A DNA stretch of 64,000 nucleotides from Arthrobacter jinronghuae (GTDB lineage: Bacteria > Actinomycetota > Actinomycetes > Actinomycetales > Micrococcaceae). Shown piece after piece: positions 7,907-16,205 of the stretch. Within the stretch, counting starts at the first letter, position 1, and every line of letters begins with the position of its first letter. Under the pieces are notes generated by a model that was not told the DNA's origin, did not search any database, and saw nothing but the letters and a program-made list of their open reading frames with translations. The DNA lies in assembly GCF_025244825.1 (NCBI RefSeq), contig NZ_CP104263.1, positions 2,976,001-3,040,000 of the forward strand. The letters are read 5' to 3'. Made by a program: the position numbers and the translations under genes.

Positions 7907-9139
7907 CTAGCGGGCCGCTCCGGCTGTAACCGGATTGCCTGCGGCCTTCCGCCCCGGAACCCAGATCCAGAGCACGACGGCGCCCAGCAGTCCCAGGACG
8001 GCAGTGGCCCCGATTCCTGCCGAGAGCGACACGAGGGCAGTCACTCCGGAAAGGATGCCGGGGCCGCCCATGGTCCCGATGTCCGCCAGCAGCCGCCAGA
8101 TGCCCAGGAACTGCGGGCGTCCGGGCGAGGGCGAGAAGTCCGCACCGAGAGTCATGACGATTCCGGAGCCAATGCCGTTGCCGAACCCGATCAGCAGTGC
8201 AGCCAGCAGCAGTCCGGTTGCCTCGGAAGCCAGCGGCAGCAGCCCGAGGCCCAGCCCCATGATCAGCATGCAGGGCACCGCCACCGAACGCCGTCCCCAG
8301 GTGTCCATGGCCTTACCCGCGGGATAGAAGATCAGCATGTCGATGGCACCGGAGAGCCCATAGATCAGCGCCGTGGCGGTGGGGTCCAGGCCGATGTGCT
8401 GGCCCCAGAGCGGAATAACTGCCTGCCGCGTCGCACGGACAGCGGCGATCAGCAGCACCCCGATGCCGATGGTCCGGAAGATCCGTGCATGGCTTCGCAG
8501 GATGGACCGCACGGTGGGCGCAGGGCCGGCGTCGACCTTGGACTCCCGCCCCGCTCCGCGCTTCCCGGAACGGACAGTAAGATCCGGCACCTGGAGGCTG
8601 ATGATCCCGGCACCGACGGCGGCTGCGGCACCCACCCAGTACGCCCCGGTGGTGCCGAAGAAGTGGATTGCGCCGGCAGCTGCGAAGGGGCCGATGAAGA
8701 CGCCGATCCGGTTCACCCCGCCGAGCGTGGACAGGGCCCGTGCCCGGAAGTGCACCGGTACGGCTTCCGTCAGATAGCTCTGCCGGGCCAGCCCGAAGAC
8801 CGAGCCCGCCATCCCGACCATAAAGACGGCCAGGGCGAAAACCGCCAGCACAGGGACAAGAGCGGCAAGGACCATCGCCAGCGCGCACCAGGCCGAGGCA
8901 GCCACAAGCGCCCATTTCTCCCCGAAACGCGTGGTCACAATGGTGGCAGGCACATTCGTCAGGAGTGAACCGACGCCGGTAAGGGTGATGACCAGCGCGG
9001 CGAGGGCAACGGTGGCACCCAGGCCGCGGGCGCTGAGCGCGATGACCGGCAGGATGGCTCCGGTCGCCAGCCCGTAAAGCAGGGTGGGCCCGTAGGCCGG
9101 GATAGCTATTTTACGAAGGCTGAAATCGTCCGCTGGCAC
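7907..9139 (-). CDS. MFS transporter
   Basis: A 410-aa twelve-helix major-facilitator protein. The first helix reads GPTLLYGLATGAILPVIALS; the loop between helices 2 and 3 contains TTRFGEKW and its second-half counterpart AGKAMDTWGRRSV. The mid-protein loop (GKRGAGRESKVD) separates the two six-helix halves. Specificity is unknown; it resembles drug or sugar-efflux type MFS proteins. The start is GTG 9139 with TAGTCT exactly 6 nt upstream, fitting a leaderless transcript. Confidence 0.85.
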   Translation of the reverse strand: MPADDFSLRKIAIPAYGPTLLYGLATGAILPVIALSARGLGATVALAALVITLTGVGSLLTNVPATIVTTRFGEKWALVAASAWCALAMVLAALVPVLAVFALAVFMVGMAGSVFGLARQSYLTEAVPVHFRARALSTLGGVNRIGVFIGPFAAAGAIHFFGTTGAYWVGAAAAVGAGIISLQVPDLTVRSGKRGAGRESKVDAGPAPTVRSILRSHARIFRTIGIGVLLIAAVRATRQAVIPLWGQHIGLDPTATALIYGLSGAIDMLIFYPAGKAMDTWGRRSVAVPCMLIMGLGLGLLPLASEATGLLLAALLIGFGNGIGSGIVMTLGADFSPSPGRPQFLGIWRLLADIGTMGGPGILSGVTALVSLSAGIGATAVLGLLGAVVLWIWVPGRKAAGNPVTAGAAR

Positions 9140-9145
9140 GGCCCC

Positions 9146-9151
9146 AGACTA
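9146..9151 (-). promoter_or_regulatory. -10 element, leaderless start of MFS gene
   Basis: TAGTCT on the minus strand, spacer GGGGCC, then GTG at 9139. Confidence 0.5.
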
Positions 9152-9181
9152 TCCCCAAACCGGTTCCGGTCCGGTCGGTGA

Positions 9182-10042
9182 TTAGTGCTTGAGCCACTTC
9201 CACCGGGCAAGGGTCCGCAGGCGGGTGAGCAGCGCCCGGGACTGGTCCGGCCCGTACGGCAGGATGGGAATTGCCTTCGTCATGTCCACCGATGCCTGGT
9301 CCATGGCGCTGCGGGTGACGGCGACGGCGGTGCGCATCTTGTTCATTTGAGTGGTCACGAAATCCACGGTGACGGGCTTTCCGTGCCCGGGAACGAAGAC
9401 CGTGTACAGGTCCTCGAGTGCCGAGATTTTCCCCAGCGTGCGGATCCAGTCCTTGGGGAAGGAGTCCTCGAAGGCCGGATCAGCGCCCTGTTCGACGAGA
9501 TCGCCGGTGAAGAGCACGTCCCCGGCTCCCACCAGCAGGTCATGGTCCGTATGGCCTCGTCCGAGATGGAACAGGGTCACGGAGATGCCGCCCAGGTCCA
9601 GGTCCACCGGTGCGTCCTCCACCAGCTTCGTGGGTTCGGCAATTTCCGTGTTTTCGCCCATGGCTGCAGCCATTTCGGGTTCGGCGTCGGCGGCCTGCGG
9701 GCGGTGGCTGTTGCCGTTTTCACGGATGCTGGCGGCGCATCCGGCGGTACCCCAGATATCCTCCACGCCGTTGGCGAGCATCAGGGCGTTGCCGAAGTAG
9801 TGGTCGAAGTGGGCATGCGTGTTCACTGCCGTGAGCGGCAGGTCAGTCAGCGTCCGGGCGGCGTCGTAGATCTCCTGCGCCATCCCGGGGCCTGCTCCGG
9901 TATCGATCAGCAGTGCCCGATCGTCCCCGATCACCAGCCCGGTGTTGACGGCAAAGGCAGCATTGGCGCGCACCCAGACCCGGGGCGCGACCTCCTGCCA
10001 GCCACGCTGGGTGGGGACGTGCTGCTGCGGTGTTTCTGTCAT
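9182..10042 (-). CDS. MBL-fold metallo-hydrolase
   Basis: Metallo-beta-lactamase-fold hydrolase (286 aa) with the binuclear metal signature THAHFDHYFGN (HxHxDH), GRGHTDHDLLV, FTGDLVEQG and the last His in VPGHGKPV. The fold covers glyoxalase II-like thioesterases, lactonases and others; nothing here fixes the substrate. I chose ATG 10042 (MTETPQQ) because AAGGA lies just upstream; a frame extending to 10102 lacks a ribosome site. It lies 63 bp after the E2 gene on the same strand, so it may be the last gene of that operon. Confidence 0.88.
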   Translation of the reverse strand: MTETPQQHVPTQRGWQEVAPRVWVRANAAFAVNTGLVIGDDRALLIDTGAGPGMAQEIYDAARTLTDLPLTAVNTHAHFDHYFGNALMLANGVEDIWGTAGCAASIRENGNSHRPQAADAEPEMAAAMGENTEIAEPTKLVEDAPVDLDLGGISVTLFHLGRGHTDHDLLVGAGDVLFTGDLVEQGADPAFEDSFPKDWIRTLGKISALEDLYTVFVPGHGKPVTVDFVTTQMNKMRTAVAVTRSAMDQASVDMTKAIPILPYGPDQSRALLTRLRTLARWKWLKH

Positions 10043-10105
10043 GTCAGCTTTCCTTTTCGCCGGCTCGGTTTCCAACCTATCGCGGGTGGTTGTCTGCGGC
10101 ACGTA

Positions 10106-11875
10106 TTACAGGTCCGCCAGCACGCGGCCCGGATTTTCGACGGCGTCGGCAACGTAGAGCAGGAAGCCGCCGGCGGTCGCGCCGTCGCAGACGCGGTGGT
10201 CGAACACCAGGGTCAACTGGGTGACCATCCGGACCGCGAGCCGTCCGGAAACCACCCACGGTTTTTCAATGATGCGTCCCACGCCGAGGATGGCCGACTC
10301 GGGGTAGTTGATGATGGCAGCGCTGCCGTCCACCCCGTAGACACCGTAGTTGTTGAGCGTGAACGTGCCCGAGGAAAGTTCGGCGGGGGTTGCGCGGCCG
10401 GCCTGGGCGGCAGAGGTGAGACGCCGGATCTCCGCGTCCAGTTCCCGAGTGGACAGGGTGTCCGCCCGCCGAACCGAGGGAACCATCAACCCGCGCTCAG
10501 CCTGCACTGCGATGCCCAGGTTCACGCCGTCGTAGGCATCAATCACGGCCTGTTGTTCTTCCTTCCCCTTGCCCGTGTCATCCCGTGCCTTGTCCCTCGA
10601 TCCCGTGCCGATCCCCTCCCCTGCAGGCACAAACCGGGTGTTTAGTTCCGGGAACCGGGTAAGTCCGGCCAACGTGAAACGGGCCAGGAAAGCCAGCAGC
10701 GACGGTGTGTCCTCCCGCTGCCGGGAAAGGTCCGCGCGCAGATCCATCAGGGCCGTGGCATCCACGTCCACCCACACGGTTGCCTCGGGGATCAGGCTGC
10801 GGCTGCGGCTCAGGTTTGCGGCGATGGTGCGCCGAAGGCCGCGAACCGGTGTGCGCGAGGTGACGGTGAGCCCTGTCCTCGCATCTGATGCGGCGTCGGA
10901 TGCCCCGGTTCCGCGGGCATTCCATCGGGCCGCCGTTTCTTCGGCGGTGACTTCCTCCACCCCGGCGGGAGCCGCGGCCGCGTGCTCCGCCGCAGCGGGA
11001 GCCGCGGCCGCGTGCTCCGCCGCAGCGGGAGCCATGGCGGCTTCGACATCGCGGCGCAGGATCAACCCGTCGGGGCCGCTGCCGGCCACGTCCGCCAGCT
11101 TCAAACCGGCATCACGGGCCAGGCGCCGGACCAGAGGGGATACACAGCGCGGAGCTTCCGTCCGAGCGGAGGGGTCGGCAACCTGGGCAGCAGCCTGGGC
11201 ATGGCCGGCAGCTTGGCCGGCAACCTGGCCGGCAACCTGGCCGGCAACCTGGCCGGCAGCTTGGGCAGCAGCTTGGCCGGCAGCCTGGGCGGCAGCCTGG
11301 GCGGCAGCCTGGGCGGCAGCCTGGGCGGCAGCTTGGGCGGTACCCGCCCCAGCAGCCGCGCCCATCCGCCGCCGAGGCCCACGGGTGCGCCGCGGGGACT
11401 GCCCGCCGGCCGGGGTTCCGTAGCCGATGAGTACGTTTCCGGACCCTGCCTTCTCTTCCTCCCGGTAGGCCTCCCCCGCCGTGGCCTCCCCCGCTGCGGT
11501 CTCACCGGCGCTTTCCGCAGCCGCTACTGCTTCGGCCGCTTCCGCCGGTCCCACGGCCGCCGCGGGTGCCATCGTTTCCCCGGTTCCCGCAGCTGTCATT
11601 CCGGCGGCCGGGCCGGCCCCAACCGTGGCCACAGCAGCGGTCTCCACCGAGATCAACGGATGCCCGACATCGACGCTCTCGCCGGCCCGGCCATGCAGCT
11701 GTGCCACGCGGCCCGCAAAGGGGGACGGAACTTCCACCAGGGACTTTGCCGTTTCCACTTCGGCAACAGGCTGGTCCACCACAACCGTGTCCCCCACGGC
11801 CACGAGCCAGCTGACGAGTTCAGCCTCGGTCAGGCCCTCACCCAGATCCGGGAGCAGAAAGGTGCGCACACTCAT
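10106..11875 (-). CDS. dihydrolipoamide acyltransferase (E2) of a 2-oxoacid dehydrogenase complex
   Basis: E2 core subunit (589 aa). Domains: one lipoyl domain at residues 1-75 with lipoylated Lys44 in ETAKSLVEV; a very long Ala/Gln/Gly linker (about 150-270); the E1/E3-binding domain CVSPLVRRLARDAGL...GPDGLILRRDVEAA; and a catalytic domain ending with DHRVCDGATAGGF (HxxxDG active site). ATG 11875 overlaps the E1beta stop (ATGA). With E1alpha and E1beta upstream and an Lrp regulator beyond, branched-chain 2-oxoacids are the likeliest substrate; pyruvate or acetoin cannot be excluded. No E3 gene is in the window. Confidence 0.92.
   Translation of the reverse strand: MSVRTFLLPDLGEGLTEAELVSWLVAVGDTVVVDQPVAEVETAKSLVEVPSPFAGRVAQLHGRAGESVDVGHPLISVETAAVATVGAGPAAGMTAAGTGETMAPAAAVGPAEAAEAVAAAESAGETAAGEATAGEAYREEEKAGSGNVLIGYGTPAGGQSPRRTRGPRRRMGAAAGAGTAQAAAQAAAQAAAQAAAQAAGQAAAQAAGQVAGQVAGQVAGQAAGHAQAAAQVADPSARTEAPRCVSPLVRRLARDAGLKLADVAGSGPDGLILRRDVEAAMAPAAAEHAAAAPAAAEHAAAAPAGVEEVTAEETAARWNARGTGASDAASDARTGLTVTSRTPVRGLRRTIAANLSRSRSLIPEATVWVDVDATALMDLRADLSRQREDTPSLLAFLARFTLAGLTRFPELNTRFVPAGEGIGTGSRDKARDDTGKGKEEQQAVIDAYDGVNLGIAVQAERGLMVPSVRRADTLSTRELDAEIRRLTSAAQAGRATPAELSSGTFTLNNYGVYGVDGSAAIINYPESAILGVGRIIEKPWVVSGRLAVRMVTQLTLVFDHRVCDGATAGGFLLYVADAVENPGRVLADL
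11175..11340. repeat. 12-bp degenerate tandem repeat encoding the E2 linker
   Basis: Runs of GGCGGCAGCCTG and GGCCGGCAACCT-type units (12-bp period) encode alternating AAQA, AGQA and VAGQ blocks on the minus strand. They form the flexible linker between lipoyl and subunit-binding domains. Near-identical units suggest copy-number change by slippage. Confidence 0.85.
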
Positions 11876-13011
11876 CGGGGATCCTCCGAAGCAGAAGTTC
11901 CGGCACCCGCGCCGGAACCGGGAGGCTCCTCCCACTGCAGCTCATCCACGGCGTCCAGGATGCGGTCCACGCCGGGCAGGAACCAGTGTTCCAGCTTCGG
12001 GGCCGGATACGGCACATCGAAGCCGGTCACCCGCAGCACCGGTGCGGCGAGGGAATGGAAGCAGCGTTCCTGGATGCGGGCCACGATTTCCGACGCCACC
12101 GAGGCAAATCCCGGTGCTTCGGAAATGACCACTGCCCGTCCGGTGCGCCGGACGGACGCGTCGACCGCGGCGTCGTCGTACGGAACAATCGAGCGCAGGT
12201 CGATGACCTCCAGGGACCGACCCTCGGCTTCGGCGGCTGCCGCTGCAGCCAGCGCCGTCGACACTGACGGCCCGTAAGCCACCAGCGTTGCGTCCGTTCC
12301 GGTGCGCGCCACAGCTGCTGTCCCGATACCGCCCGGAACCTGCCGGCCTGTGCGCAGTGCTTCATCGGCGGCTCGGCGCAGGACAGCCAGGTCCACTGTT
12401 TCCTTGCTCCAGTAGAGCTTCTTCGGTTCCAGGAAAACCACCGGATCTTTTAGCCGGATCGCGTCGCGCAGCAGCGTGTAGGCATCGGCTACGGTTGCCG
12501 GCGCGACGACGGTCAGGCCGGGCGTGTGCGCGTAATAGGCCTCGGAGGAATCGCTGTGGTGTTCCACCCCGCCGATCCCGCCCGCATACGGAATGCGGAT
12601 CACCAGCGGAAGTTTCACCTTTCCCTTGGTCCGGTTGGACATCTTCGCCACGTGGCTGACCACCTGCTCGAACGCTGGGTAGGCGAAGGCGTCGAACTGC
12701 ATCTCCACTACCGGACGCAGACCGTTCATCGCCATGCCCACGGCCATTCCCATGATCCCGGATTCGGCCAGCGGAGTGTCGAAGCAGCGGTCGGTTCCGA
12801 ACCGCGCAGTCAGCCCGTCGGTGATCCGGAAGACCCCGCCGAGCGGGCCCACATCCTCGCCGAAGACCACGACCGTCGGGTCGGCGGCCATTTCGTCGGC
12901 GAGCGCGGCGTTGAGCGCCTTGGCGAAGGTCAGGGTTTCCGGTCCGGATTCGCTCCCTGCATCGGCGATCTCCCGTGCCTGGGGCGGAGTGTCCGTTGGA
13001 GTTGCTGCCAT
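11872..13011 (-). CDS. 2-oxoacid dehydrogenase E1 component, beta subunit
   Basis: Transketolase-like E1beta (379 aa). Visible: TFAKALNAALADEMAADP, FGEDVGPLGGVFRIT with the conserved Glu, ESGIMGMAVGMAMNGLRPV, MQFDAFAYPAFEQ and GGVEHHSDSSEAYYAHTPGL. I prefer ATG 13011 (MAATPTD), with AAAGG at good spacing, over the GTG at 13041 that overlaps the E1alpha stop but lacks a ribosome site. It overlaps E2 by four bases. It forms the alpha2beta2 ThDP decarboxylase with the next gene. Confidence 0.93.
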   Translation of the reverse strand: MAATPTDTPPQAREIADAGSESGPETLTFAKALNAALADEMAADPTVVVFGEDVGPLGGVFRITDGLTARFGTDRCFDTPLAESGIMGMAVGMAMNGLRPVVEMQFDAFAYPAFEQVVSHVAKMSNRTKGKVKLPLVIRIPYAGGIGGVEHHSDSSEAYYAHTPGLTVVAPATVADAYTLLRDAIRLKDPVVFLEPKKLYWSKETVDLAVLRRAADEALRTGRQVPGGIGTAAVARTGTDATLVAYGPSVSTALAAAAAAEAEGRSLEVIDLRSIVPYDDAAVDASVRRTGRAVVISEAPGFASVASEIVARIQERCFHSLAAPVLRVTGFDVPYPAPKLEHWFLPGVDRILDAVDELQWEEPPGSGAGAGTSASEDPR

Positions 13012-13037
13012 GGTGCTGCCTTTCGGGTCAGGAGGTG

Positions 13038-14255
13038 TCACCGCGAAGCGCCGGGATCTGCGGGGTTCCCGGTGCCGTCCGGATCTCCGGCTGCGTTGCG
13101 GACAAGCGCATCGCGTTCTTCCTCGTCCCGTTGCAGTTCGCCGCGCAGCAACTCGGACTGCTCCGCCAGCTGCGGAGTGCGCCGGGTATAGACGTGTTCA
13201 AACAGCGCCAGCGGGTCCGGTTCGACGTCGGCATTCAGGCCCTCGCGCATGGCTGCCGCGAGCGCTTCGGCAGCCGCTGCCAGTTCATCCTCACGGGCGT
13301 CATCGAGCAGCCCGCGGCCGCGCAGGTAGGAACGGGTCCTGGCCAGCGGGTCCCGGGGCAACCAGTCCTGCACTTCTTCCGCCGAACGGTACCGGGTGGC
13401 GTCGTCCGCGTTGGTGTGGGCCTGCATGCGGTAGGTATGCGCTTCCACAAGTGCCGGTCCGCCGCCTTCGCGTGCCCGCAGCACTGCCGCACCCAGGACG
13501 GAGAGGAGGGCGGCGACGTCGTTCCCGTCCACCCGCTCCCCCGGCATGCCGTATCCGATGGCTTTGTGCGCCAGCGACGGCGCCACGGACTGGTTTTTCA
13601 GCGGTACCGAGATGGCGTATTCGTTGTTCTGGATGAAGAACACCACGGGTACGTGGAACACGGCGGCAAAGTTGAGCGCTTCGTGGAAGTCGCCCTCGCT
13701 GGTGGCACCGTCGCCGCACAGGGCAAGCACCACGGTGTCCTCCCCCTTGAGCTTCGCGGCGTGCGCGACGCCGACGGCGTGCAGCAGCTGGGTGGCCAGC
13801 GGTGTGGCCTGCGGGGCCACCCGGTGCTCGTACGGGTCATAGCCGCTGTGCCAGTCTCCGCGCAGCAGGGTCAGCACCTGCAGCGGGTCCACTCCGCGGG
13901 ACATCACGGCAACACTGTCCCGGTACGTGGGAAACAGCCAGTCCTGCGTTTGGAGCACGGCAGCGGCGGCTACCTGGCAGGCTTCCTGCCCGTGCGAGGA
14001 AGGGTAGACGGCCAGCCGCCCCTGACGCACCAGGGCGTTGGCCTGGTCATTGATCCGCCGGCCCGCCACCAGACGGGCATAGGCATCCAGCAGCATGTCA
14101 TCGGCGGGCATCGCGTACCGGGAATCCTGACGGGCTGCGCCGCCGGCATCCAGCAGTTGGACGGGGACGTCCGAGGGCAACAGGGCATCCGTGCTCCCGG
14201 AACCGCTTTCGGCGCCAAAGGAAGCCTGCCGGGTCCTGCCGGTAGAGATGGTCAT
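13038..14255 (-). CDS. 2-oxoacid dehydrogenase E1 component, alpha subunit
   Basis: E1alpha (405 aa), which carries the ThDP-binding motif GDGATSEGDFHEALNFA...NNEYAIS. Also seen: YARLVAGRRINDQANALVRQ near the N-terminus, YPSSHGQEACQVAAAA, and the loop TYRMQAHTNADDATRYR, which is phosphorylated in mitochondrial homologues. The start is ATG 14255 (MTISTGR) with GGAGG 7 nt upstream. It is first gene of the E1alpha-E1beta-E2 operon, divergent from an Lrp/AsnC gene. Annotation as pyruvate or branched-chain enzyme is open; the regulator context favours branched-chain. Confidence 0.92.
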   Translation of the reverse strand: MTISTGRTRQASFGAESGSGSTDALLPSDVPVQLLDAGGAARQDSRYAMPADDMLLDAYARLVAGRRINDQANALVRQGRLAVYPSSHGQEACQVAAAAVLQTQDWLFPTYRDSVAVMSRGVDPLQVLTLLRGDWHSGYDPYEHRVAPQATPLATQLLHAVGVAHAAKLKGEDTVVLALCGDGATSEGDFHEALNFAAVFHVPVVFFIQNNEYAISVPLKNQSVAPSLAHKAIGYGMPGERVDGNDVAALLSVLGAAVLRAREGGGPALVEAHTYRMQAHTNADDATRYRSAEEVQDWLPRDPLARTRSYLRGRGLLDDAREDELAAAAEALAAAMREGLNADVEPDPLALFEHVYTRRTPQLAEQSELLRGELQRDEEERDALVRNAAGDPDGTGNPADPGASR

Positions 14256-14379
14256 CGCGAGCCTCCGTCCGCAGCACCGCGGCATCTTTGCACACGGAAC
14301 TTCTGTCTTGCCAGTATGCTTTCGGCCGTTGAATCGTTACCAGCATTCCCCGAAATCTTGGACGCCAGCGCTCTGCGGG

Positions 14380-14420
14380 AGTAATCTGATGGACACCTTG
14401 CAAATGTGACGCAGATTACT
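14380..14420. promoter_or_regulatory. inverted-repeat operator candidate for the Lrp/AsnC regulator
   Basis: AGTAATCTG at 14380-14388 and its exact reverse complement CAGATTACT at 14412-14420 have centres 32 bp apart, about three helical turns, so both arms face the same side of DNA. They lie between the divergent E1alpha operon and lrp genes, with the right arm 10 nt before the lrp start. This fits autoregulation plus control of the operon. Confidence 0.6.
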
Positions 14421-14430
14421 TGGGGAGAGC

Positions 14431-14892
14431 GTGGACATTATGACTACAACGCAGGTGCAGCCGCTGGATGACATTGACCGGAAGATCCTGGCCGTCCTGC
14501 GGTCCGACGGCAGGGCATCGTTTACCGCCGTCGCGCAGGAAGTCCATATCTCCCGGGCACACGCCTACTCGCGGATTGCCCGACTCACGGAGTCCGGAGT
14601 CCTCAGCCGATTCACGGCGCTGGTGGATCCGGAGAAGGCCGGTCTGGGCTCTTCGGCGTATGTAACGCTGAAGGTCCGCCAGCACGCCTGGCGGGAATTG
14701 AAGGACCGGCTCAGCGAGGTGCCGGAGATCCACCACATCGCCCTGGTGGGCGGCTCGTTCGACGTGATTGTGCTGGTCCGCGCCGAGGACAACGTCCACC
14801 TGCGCAGGGTCATCTTCGACCAGTTGCAGTCCATGCCGGGTGTCCTCGACACGCAGACCTTCCTGGTGTTCGAGGAACGCGACACCCGCTGA
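14431..14892 (+). CDS. Lrp/AsnC-family transcriptional regulator
   Basis: A 153-aa feast/famine regulator. N-terminal winged helix-turn-helix: LDDIDRKILAVLRSDGRASF then VAQEVHISRAHAYSRIARL. C-terminal RAM ligand-binding domain: AYVTLKVRQHAW, VGGSFDVIVLVRAEDN, VLDTQTFLVFEE. GTG 14431 lies 3 nt after GGGGAG; ATG 14440 is an alternative with 12 nt spacing. Divergent from the 2-oxoacid dehydrogenase operon, like BkdR-type activators of branched-chain keto-acid dehydrogenases, so a branched-chain amino acid is a likely effector (inference). A terminator hairpin follows. Confidence 0.9.
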   Translation: MDIMTTTQVQPLDDIDRKILAVLRSDGRASFTAVAQEVHISRAHAYSRIARLTESGVLSRFTALVDPEKAGLGSSAYVTLKVRQHAWRELKDRLSEVPEIHHIALVGGSFDVIVLVRAEDNVHLRRVIFDQLQSMPGVLDTQTFLVFEERDTR

Positions 14893-14937
14893 CAGCGCAG
14901 CAGGGAAAGTTACAGCGCAGCAGCGGAAGCAAAAAAA

Positions 14938-14967
14938 CAGGGCCCGCAACTGCAGGCCCTGCTTTTT
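14938..14967. terminator. bidirectional terminator
   Basis: CAGGGCC (14938-14944) pairs with GGCCCTG (14955-14961), flanked by A7 on the left and TTTTT (14963-14967) on the right, so it can work in both directions. It separates lrp (plus) from the DUF6480-like gene (minus). Confidence 0.75.
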
Positions 14968-15059
14968 ACGTCTGCTTTTTATGTCTGCCCGGACGGTTCA
15001 TTCGATCCAGGCAGCTTCCTTGGTCCAGGCATTCATTCAGCCCAGTCCAGTCCGGCAGG

Positions 15060-15308
15060 TCAGTTTTCGTCGTGGCCCTGGTCGGTGCTCATCTGGTCCT
15101 CTGCCGGAGGGGTCTCTCCCGGAGGAACGCCGCCGCCGGGCTCGAGGCCGGTGATGTTGCCGTCCAGCGGATCAGGATTGGTGCTTCCGGCCTTTGCCTC
15201 GCTGTGGGCGTGGTTGCCGGTGCCCTCCTGCGTATTCGAGCCCTTTTGCGCGTCCTTGGGCTTATCCGGGTTCGCCGGGTCATTGTTCGGGTTATAGCTG
15301 TCGGCCAT
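15060..15308 (-). CDS. small DUF6480-like acidic protein
   Basis: An 82-aa hydrophilic protein rich in Asn, Pro, Asp and Gly with no membrane or folded-domain look. The segment [20 protein letters not shown] is what I recall as the hallmark of DUF6480, a family of unknown function in actinobacteria. It begins [19 protein letters not shown]. The ATG at 15308 has GAGGCGG just upstream, a strong ribosome site. It is single-gene between the bidirectional terminator and the paa operon. Disordered and possibly stress-related, but that is a guess. Confidence 0.75.
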   Translation of the reverse strand: MADSYNPNNDPANPDKPKDAQKGSNTQEGTGNHAHSEAKAGSTNPDPLDGNITGLEPGGGVPPGETPPAEDQMSTDQGHDEN

Positions 15309-15428
15309 GTTCCGCCTCCTCGGTGTCTCAGGGTTCTCTAGCGCCGGCAAGCACCTGTTGTAAGCATGCTTACGAGTTAGTTCCAACCTAGTCCGGTGTC
15401 CGCCGCATCACAAGCCGGCCCCGGACGG

Positions 15429-16196
15429 TCACCCCTGGAAAACGGGCCTGCGCTTGGCCAGGAAGGCGTTGAACCCTTCCGCATAGTCGGGAGTTCGGCT
15501 GAGCTTTTCCTGCACAGTGTTCTCGGCATCCAGCGCTTCCCAGAAACCCAGCCGCCGGTCCCTGATCTGTGCCACGAGTTCCCGGGACGCCGTGAAGGCC
15601 TGGGTGGGTCCGGACGCGACGCGCACTGCCGTGGCACGGGTGCGGTCCAGCAGTTCGGCGGGGTCCATGGCACGGCTGAACAGCCCGCCGGCTACGGCCT
15701 CCGCACCGCTCATCAGATCCGCCGTGTAGATCAGGTCCAGGGTGCGGTGCGGCCCCAGCCGTTCCGTGAACAGCCAGTGCCCGCCCGAATCCAGTGCCGC
15801 ACCCAGGTTCGCGAACGGCGAACCGACCTTCGCGTCCGTTGCCACATAAACGACGTCGGTGGCCACCAGCAATCCGAGCCCCACTCCCAGACACGCACCC
15901 TGGGCAGCAGCGAATGTCGGCGCCGGAAAGGCGGTCATCTTCTGCAGCAGCGGCAGCAGGTCATCCACGAGGTAGCCGCGCGCGTCGTCGTGTTCCGGGG
16001 AGACGGTGGAAAGGTCCCGCCCTGCACAAAAGCTCCGGCCCTCTCCCCGCAGCAGCAGTGCCCGCACTCCGGCGGCAGCGGCGTCGTCGTATGCCTGTCC
16101 CAGTTCCGCCAGGGCGGGACCGTCCAAGGCATTGAGTTTCTGCGGGGCGTTCAGGACCACTTCGGCCACGCCGTCGGAGATGGTCAGGTCGATCAT
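15429..16196 (-). CDS. paaG: enoyl-CoA hydratase/isomerase, PaaG-like
   Basis: Crotonase-fold enzyme (255 aa). Visible: GEGRSFCAGRDLS (first oxyanion loop), AAAQGACLGVGLGLLVATDVVY (second oxyanion loop) and LGAALDSGGHW, where Asp fits the catalytic position of 2-(1,2-epoxyphenyl)acetyl-CoA isomerases and the usual hydratase Glu is absent. It is the last gene of the paaABCDE-G transcript, 9 bp after paaE. Expected to turn the ring epoxide into oxepin-CoA, the PaaZ substrate. A PaaF-type hydratase is the alternative, but context favours PaaG. Confidence 0.78.
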   Translation of the reverse strand: MIDLTISDGVAEVVLNAPQKLNALDGPALAELGQAYDDAAAAGVRALLLRGEGRSFCAGRDLSTVSPEHDDARGYLVDDLLPLLQKMTAFPAPTFAAAQGACLGVGLGLLVATDVVYVATDAKVGSPFANLGAALDSGGHWLFTERLGPHRTLDLIYTADLMSGAEAVAGGLFSRAMDPAELLDRTRATAVRVASGPTQAFTASRELVAQIRDRRLGFWEALDAENTVQEKLSRTPDYAEGFNAFLAKRRPVFQG

Positions 16197-16205
16197 CGGG
16201 TGCTC

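Noticed and set aside
10982..12277. Long plus-strand frame over the E2 repeats with (LGGS)n composition
   Set aside because: It is the complement of the E2 linker repeat; E2 carries the lipoyl, binding and catalytic domains in its own frame.
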